Positions 59,445 through 64,000 of a stretch of 64,000 bases of DNA are shown here, one piece after another. The position numbers and the translations under genes were made by a program. Below the pieces are notes generated by a model, which worked only from the letters and a program-made list of their open reading frames with translations, had not been told where the DNA came from and made no database searches. The stretch is from positions 259,261 through 323,260 of the forward strand of contig JBDWMA010000010.1 in assembly GCA_039972875.1 (NCBI GenBank), written 5' to 3'. Source of the DNA: Pseudoruegeria sp039972875. Lineage in GTDB: Bacteria; Pseudomonadota; Alphaproteobacteria; Rhodobacterales; Rhodobacteraceae. The stretch's first letter is position 1; every line of letters starts with the position of its first letter.

Positions 59445-60503
59445 ATGAAGAAAATTGCTGTATTAGGCTTGGGAAACGTCGGCACGCTTGCTGCCGAATT
59501 GTTGCACGGTTCCGGTTTTGAGGTCACGGGCATTGATGTGGTGGAACGCAGCGATTTGCCCTTCCCTGTCCAAGCATTGGACCTGACACACACCAGCGGT
59601 GTGGAGACGGTGTTTGCCCAGCACGACGCAGTTTTATCTTGCTTGCCGTTCAATCTGAATATCCCCCTTGCGGAAATCGCGCACAGCACGGGTATCCATT
59701 ATTTTGACCTGACCGAAGACGTCCCCACCACGAACCGCGTGATCGAGTTGAGCAAAACATCCAAAGGTCTGATGGCACCGCAATGTGGGCTTGCTCCGGG
59801 CTTTATCGGGATTGTCGGTGCTTCTTTGATTGCGCAGCTTGATGACTGTCGGTCCTGCAAAATGCGCGTTGGCGCGCTACCGCAGAACCCCACAGGTTTG
59901 ATGGGATATTCTTTCAACTGGTCGCCAGAAGGCGTCGTGAACGAATACCTAAACGATTGTGAAGTTTTGGAAAATGGTGAGCGCAAAATGGTGTCGCCGA
60001 TGGAATGGCTCGAAGACATCTACATTGATGGAATGAAGCTTGAGGCATTCACAACTTCCGGCGGGCTTGGCACAATGTGCGAGACATATCAGGGCAAAAT
60101 CGACAACATCGACTATAAAACGATGCGCTATCCGGGCCACGCAAACCTGATGAACTTCTTCTTTCACGAACTGTTGATGCGGGACCGCCGCAAAGACGCG
60201 GGCGAAATTCTGATCAACGCAAAGCCTCCAGTGGAAGATGACATCGTGTATGTTCACGCTGCGGCCGAGGGGACGATTGACGGCAAATTGCAACGTCGTG
60301 AATTTGTGCGCGGCTACCGCCCTGTTGAGGTTGCAGGCAAACAGCGCACCGCCATTTCATGGACGACCGCCGGATCTGTTGTCGCCATCATCGAATTGGT
60401 GCGTGACGGTGCATTGCAGTCCACAGGTTTCTTGAAACAAGAAGAGGTCGACTTCGACGCTTTCCTTGCGACGCCAACAGGCGGCCTTTACGCCAAGGGC
60501 TAA
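59445..60503 (+). CDS. Lysine 6-dehydrogenase (saccharopine dehydrogenase fold)
   Basis: 352 residues behind AAGG. N-terminal Rossmann motif KKIAVLGLGNVGTLAAELL, then HDAVLSCLPFNLNIPLAEIAHSTGIHYFDLTED, GLAPGFIGIVGASLI and a C-terminal half with LEAFTTSGGLGTMCETYQGKIDNIDYKTMRYPGHANLM. These match the saccharopine-dehydrogenase-type lysine 6-dehydrogenases, about 360-390 residues, which deaminate the epsilon carbon of L-lysine with NAD to give aminoadipate semialdehyde. The longer bifunctional LKR/SDH is not present. It is divergent from an Lrp gene and 1.5 kb beyond BKACE. Followed by a terminator, so monocistronic. Confidence 0.88.
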   Translation: MKKIAVLGLGNVGTLAAELLHGSGFEVTGIDVVERSDLPFPVQALDLTHTSGVETVFAQHDAVLSCLPFNLNIPLAEIAHSTGIHYFDLTEDVPTTNRVIELSKTSKGLMAPQCGLAPGFIGIVGASLIAQLDDCRSCKMRVGALPQNPTGLMGYSFNWSPEGVVNEYLNDCEVLENGERKMVSPMEWLEDIYIDGMKLEAFTTSGGLGTMCETYQGKIDNIDYKTMRYPGHANLMNFFFHELLMRDRRKDAGEILINAKPPVEDDIVYVHAAAEGTIDGKLQRREFVRGYRPVEVAGKQRTAISWTTAGSVVAIIELVRDGALQSTGFLKQEEVDFDAFLATPTGGLYAKG

Positions 60504-60519
60504 AACCCAAAACAAAATG

Positions 60520-60554
60520 AAGCCCGCGCTGTGGACGTCCAGTGCGGGCTTTCA
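60520..60554 (+). terminator. Terminator-like hairpin after lysine 6-dehydrogenase
   Basis: AAGCCCGC (60520-60527) pairs with GCGGGCTT (60544-60551) around a 16-nt region that can itself pair (CTG/CAG, GGACGTCC). A short T-rich end follows. Typical intrinsic terminator 15 bp after the stop; it may also serve the opposite transcript from 60688. Confidence 0.75.
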
Positions 60555-60687
60555 CATTCTGAAAGGCGTTCTGGTAAGCTATTCTATCGCAGCTTGCGAC
60601 GCCCAAGCAGATGCATCATGCCACCCCCGTACAAAACGCCGAACGCGCGGTTTTCTGGCATATCAACTCATGCAACAGGGTCATTCA

Positions 60688-63600
60688 TCACAGCTCAGCA
60701 TTTTGCTCTGCGAGAGTTGCTTCCAACCAATCGGCGGCCCCGCCAGACACAAAATATCCGTCCCGTACTGGATCAATTGTAACGGCTTCAGGTCGTCCAC
60801 CAGAGAAAAACATCTGAAAATAGTCTCGGGACATTTCAGTTACAGTTGATGCGATATCTGTAAAAGAGGCAGCCATGCCACCCGTAATATGCGACTCCGA
60901 AAACTCTACAAGGTCCAACGCAGCACTCCTAACTGTAGCTGCGGCTAATGCAGTCATAGCTGAGGGCTCCACGCCGTGTAAATTTTCCGTTATTGATGTT
61001 TGTACGGTTGTAAGTAGATCCGTGTAGTTAACCAATTCCTGAATGTTTTCGTCAATTTCAGCGATTATACTATCAAGCTTAACGGCCATTTCGGGGATCA
61101 TCATTTCTGTCCCTCTTTGGTTTCGCAGAACAACGTCAGAATAATTATCCCTTAATCTTTCTAATACTGCTTTGAGATTTTGTGTGCCTTTAATTGCAAT
61201 TTTTATGCCACTCACTTTTGAAAGGGCAGTCGCTTCAAGCTTCTGGAGAACGGGAGTTATGATGGTGTCTCTTGCCTCTTGAGACAAAGTTTGATCCTGC
61301 AATGCGTTTTCAATAATGGAAATCGGTTGCAATATTTCATTACGCGGTGCATCGCCCACTTGTCGAAGAAGGGGTGGAAATTGTTTGAATCTCATTCCTA
61401 TATCAGCCAAGCCACTGGCGACGATTTCTTGCTTCGTGGCCAAATTAAATTTCGTGGCTTCGTATACATAGGGCGAGACGCTTGTTTGGACCGGGGTCGC
61501 AATGGGATCTAAGCCCACCCATTCAGCGACCTCACCTCCACCCGTAATATAGTCGGCGATTTGGCGCATCGTATAATCGGCAGCTGACCAAACAGCATCG
61601 ACAACAATTTCTGCGCCCGTCGATGCGACCGAAGCAAGAAGGTTAACTGCCATATTTTTGGTATTAGGGGCCACCAATGTAGCGGTTGTTGTCGGAACCT
61701 CTATCGCCCAATTCCGAACTGCGTTTGATGCGTATGCCGAAACCGCTGTCCGGACCGCTTGGTGTATGGTCGAACCGGCCTCAAGCAATGCCGTAAAGCT
61801 TTGCCCGCTTGCTTCTGAAGTATAAGAAACGGCCATGACGCCGTTATCACCCGCGGCATTGATCCCATTTGCAACGGTCAGACCATCGTAAGACTGAATC
61901 GTACCCGGTAGGAATTCCGCCCCGGACTCAGAGAATAAAGCTGTAACCCTTTCGATCGCTGCCTCGTCCCCAAGATCATCCACTTGAAGGTTCCGGCCAT
62001 CGGCCGTTTCTGTCGACACGTCAACGAAATCTGCCTCAGTGAATGAATCTAATACCTCACCAGATGCATCAAAGACTATGGTTGACCCATCACTGATGGA
62101 ATATTCAGCATGTAAGATAACCAATTGAGCGTCGGCTGATGAGAAGTCACTGTCATTGATCGCGACGGTATAAATCTTGTCTGGCATATCAGCGAGCGTG
62201 TATTTAACCAATGAGACGTTTTCTGCAAAAGGACCGCCATCACCAGCCAAGATCGTATTTTGGCTAAGAATCTCGGCGTCTTGGGGGATTCCGAACGTCT
62301 GTTTGCCCTCAACGAATTCGCCTGCATTCCATCCAATCTGATCCAAACTATCGATAGGTTCCCCTACGATTTTGATGAGTTCGTTCATCTTTTTCTCGGA
62401 TTGTGCGCTGTAGACCATGGCGGCTCCGCCGGCTGCGGCGCCGACGACGAGTGCAAAAAATGGCGCTTCGACCCCTGCGATCCCCGATGCACCGACGCCC
62501 ATGACGGCCGTCCCGAGCGACGCAATAGCCCCTCCATTAATGGCCGCACTCGTGGCCCCGGCGGCGGCCGCGCCGACCCCGCCTAATTCGCCAGCATGCT
62601 CCGCTTTTTCATTGAGGCTCACGAAGTTCTGGAACCTATTCCAACCCGCGCCGCCTTCAATGATATTGCCCGTGTAAAGCTGACCTTCGGGCACCGGATC
62701 GTAAGCCCCACCCGGCATCCCGAGTTGTTCATTCACGAACCGTACATTCGTGACACCACTTGCGTCGATATAAACCACATAGGAGGTCGTGCCGTGATCA
62801 ACTTTCTCAATGATATCCGCGTCTGTAACCCCCTCAGACTTCAGCTCTTCCACAAGCGCCGTCACGTTCGCAGAATCTTCCCCATTGAGACGACGACCAG
62901 ACCCCACTAAGGCCGCATCATCATAGGCCGCAAGTTCATCTGCTGTCAGCGTCACCACACGCGTGCCATTCACATCATTCATCTTGAGATTGCCATTGGA
63001 ATCCGCAAGCATCGTGTAAAGCGCCTCTCCGTAGGTCGCTGACCCAACGTCCATATCAATGGCCTTGGTCGCCGTGCCCTTAAACGTAGGATCGGTATAG
63101 ACAACAATGCGGATGTCATTATCCCCCAATCCCGTCATGCCACCGGGCACGTCAGAGAGGCTTATTAATTCACTGTTTTCAGTCAGACCAGACGCAGGAT
63201 CAATCTCGATGTCCGCAAAATCTCCAACATAATCAATGTCATCAATGTTCGCGATCCCATCATCATCCGCATCTGCGTAAGCGTTAAACTCACCCCAAGA
63301 GGTCACCGGTGCGACATACGCCTCGGTTCCAATGTATTCGGCTTCAAAGTCAAAGAACAATTCAGGGACATCAGCCGCGCTGGACCCCGCCATCGCCGCC
63401 ACAACGTGGTTGAATTGCTTGTTCGCATCTTCCAGGTTGGCTCCGACGTAGATCGGAGACTTAGAGGACCGATTGGTGCCATGGCCGACGAGTTCTGCGT
63501 CTTCGCGCACCATAAAGTACTTTTCGCCATTGACGTTTTTCACAATCAAATCAAGCGACACCGTGGTCTTGCGCATTTCTGAGCCCTGCCCGCGACCAGG

Positions 63601-64000
63601 CAGATCGTACTCGTATGTATAAGACCCTGTCACGGTTATCCCTGTGCCGCTCGTCGTTGTCGCTGGCGTAACACTCCAATCCGTCATTTTATCGAGCAAG
63701 CTCAGATCAGGGGTGCCGGCTCGAATATCGGCTTTCGGATTGCTCTTTAAGATATCGGCTAACACGGCGTCTGACGCGTTGGGACCATCATTGCCCGGAA
63801 AAAGCACACTCCCAACGGGATCAATAATATCCTCAACAGGATCGGTGGGCTCAGGGGTGACAATATCCACAACAACGCCACCCGCATCAGCCGCCTTGGC
63901 CTCAAAAACCTCGCCTTGGAACTTTACCTCTGTGAGATCATTGCCCGATGCATTCGCTTCAAAATCAGACGCCTGTAGCGTCTCGCCCCGGATCACTTGC
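60688..64000 (-). CDS. Very large acidic protein of unknown function, N-terminus beyond the window
   Basis: At least 1103 residues; the frame is open to the right edge, so the true start is outside. The visible upstream half is acidic and beta-rich, with a calcium-site-like segment YADADDDGIANIDDIDYVGD. The middle (encoded near 62410-62580) is a Gly/Ala-rich hydrophobic stretch ending VVGAAAGGAAMVYSAQSEKK that could cross or insert into a membrane. The last 300 residues are predicted helical, possibly coiled coil (SKVSGIKIAIKGTQNLKAVLERLRDNY, VKLDSIIAEIDENIQELVNY). Codon use changes from GC-rich before the hydrophobic stretch to AT-richer after it, suggesting a mosaic. I see no RTX nonapeptides, no known toxin domain and no immunity-like gene downstream. 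A secreted surface protein or effector is a guess. Confidence 0.6.
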   Translation of the reverse strand, partial: QVIRGETLQASDFEANASGNDLTEVKFQGEVFEAKAADAGGVVVDIVTPEPTDPVEDIIDPVGSVLFPGNDGPNASDAVLADILKSNPKADIRAGTPDLSLLDKMTDWSVTPATTTSGTGITVTGSYTYEYDLPGRGQGSEMRKTTVSLDLIVKNVNGEKYFMVREDAELVGHGTNRSSKSPIYVGANLEDANKQFNHVVAAMAGSSAADVPELFFDFEAEYIGTEAYVAPVTSWGEFNAYADADDDGIANIDDIDYVGDFADIEIDPASGLTENSELISLSDVPGGMTGLGDNDIRIVVYTDPTFKGTATKAIDMDVGSATYGEALYTMLADSNGNLKMNDVNGTRVVTLTADELAAYDDAALVGSGRRLNGEDSANVTALVEELKSEGVTDADIIEKVDHGTTSYVVYIDASGVTNVRFVNEQLGMPGGAYDPVPEGQLYTGNIIEGGAGWNRFQNFVSLNEKAEHAGELGGVGAAAAGATSAAINGGAIASLGTAVMGVGASGIAGVEAPFFALVVGAAAGGAAMVYSAQSEKKMNELIKIVGEPIDSLDQIGWNAGEFVEGKQTFGIPQDAEILSQNTILAGDGGPFAENVSLVKYTLADMPDKIYTVAINDSDFSSADAQLVILHAEYSISDGSTIVFDASGEVLDSFTEADFVDVSTETADGRNLQVDDLGDEAAIERVTALFSESGAEFLPGTIQSYDGLTVANGINAAGDNGVMAVSYTSEASGQSFTALLEAGSTIHQAVRTAVSAYASNAVRNWAIEVPTTTATLVAPNTKNMAVNLLASVASTGAEIVVDAVWSAADYTMRQIADYITGGGEVAEWVGLDPIATPVQTSVSPYVYEATKFNLATKQEIVASGLADIGMRFKQFPPLLRQVGDAPRNEILQPISIIENALQDQTLSQEARDTIITPVLQKLEATALSKVSGIKIAIKGTQNLKAVLERLRDNYSDVVLRNQRGTEMMIPEMAVKLDSIIAEIDENIQELVNYTDLLTTVQTSITENLHGVEPSAMTALAAATVRSAALDLVEFSESHITGGMAASFTDIASTVTEMSRDYFQMFFSGGRPEAVTIDPVRDGYFVSGGAADWLEATLAEQNAEL

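Noticed and set aside
1..64000. tRNA, rRNA, CRISPR array, insertion sequence or phage integrase
   Set aside because: Looked for on both strands by eye; no cloverleaf with GGTTCAAATCC-type arm, no regular repeat-spacer pattern and no transposase or integrase reading frame was seen.

Overview
The window looks like chromosomal DNA of a marine alphaproteobacterium, most likely Rhodobacterales (Roseobacter group). This is inference from gene content: a complete beta-hydroxyaspartate cycle set (bhcABCD with bhcR), a saccharopine-dehydrogenase-type lysine 6-dehydrogenase next to an Lrp regulator, a TPP-riboswitch-controlled thiBPQ operon, many ABC importers with LacI/LysR/IclR regulators, and moderate GC. 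I see no rRNA, tRNA, CRISPR array, insertion sequence or phage gene. It reads as a series of catabolic islands.

Layout. (1) 1-7.1 kb: end of a flavin reductase, a glutathione-dependent formaldehyde dehydrogenase (class III ADH), an SDR, a one-component regulator in which a winged helix is fused to a solute-binding-protein domain, and two different phytanoyl-CoA-dioxygenase-type Fe(II)/2-oxoglutarate enzymes. The same 13-nt operator-like palindrome lies on both sides of the regulator gene. (2) 7.1-12.7 kb: xylose-type sugar ABC importer with binding protein and permease divergent, a CRTAC1/ASPIC-UnbV repeat protein overlapping the ATPase gene, and a TauE exporter. (3) 12.8-24.2 kb: a dipeptide-type ABC importer in one operon with an aldo/keto reductase and an inositol-2-dehydrogenase-like enzyme, then LacI, an AGE-family sugar isomerase and KduI. 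This looks like uptake and catabolism of an oligosaccharide or uronate. (4) 24.3-39 kb: purine catabolism (puuD, uraH, NCS2 permease, xdhABC, LysR) with the beta-hydroxyaspartate cycle genes nested inside. Purine breakdown releases glyoxylate, the substrate of that cycle. (5) 39-47.3 kb: mixed region with a DUF3179 protein, epoxide hydrolase, two WYL regulators, a Cys-rich protein, a frameshifted LysE exporter, two VOC-like remnants and a thuAB-like pair. (6) 47.4-50.8 kb: TPP riboswitch and thiBPQ. (7) 51.3-60.5 kb: ALDH7-type semialdehyde dehydrogenase, GSAM/beta-amino-acid-type aminotransferase, 7Fe ferredoxin, KamA-family radical SAM aminomutase, LysR, BKACE enzyme, decayed gabT and cupin-regulator fragments, Lrp and lysine 6-dehydrogenase. 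(8) 60.7 kb to the end: a very large acidic protein of unknown function, cut by the window edge.

The most interesting proposal is region 7. Together the enzymes could convert lysine to 2-aminoadipate (lysine 6-dehydrogenase, ALDH7), shift the amino group to carbon 3 (KamA-like enzyme with ferredoxin), transaminate to 3-oxoadipate (beta-aminotransferase) and cleave this with acetyl-CoA to succinyl-CoA and acetoacetate (BKACE). I do not know of such a route being described. The family assignments are solid. The pathway is inference.
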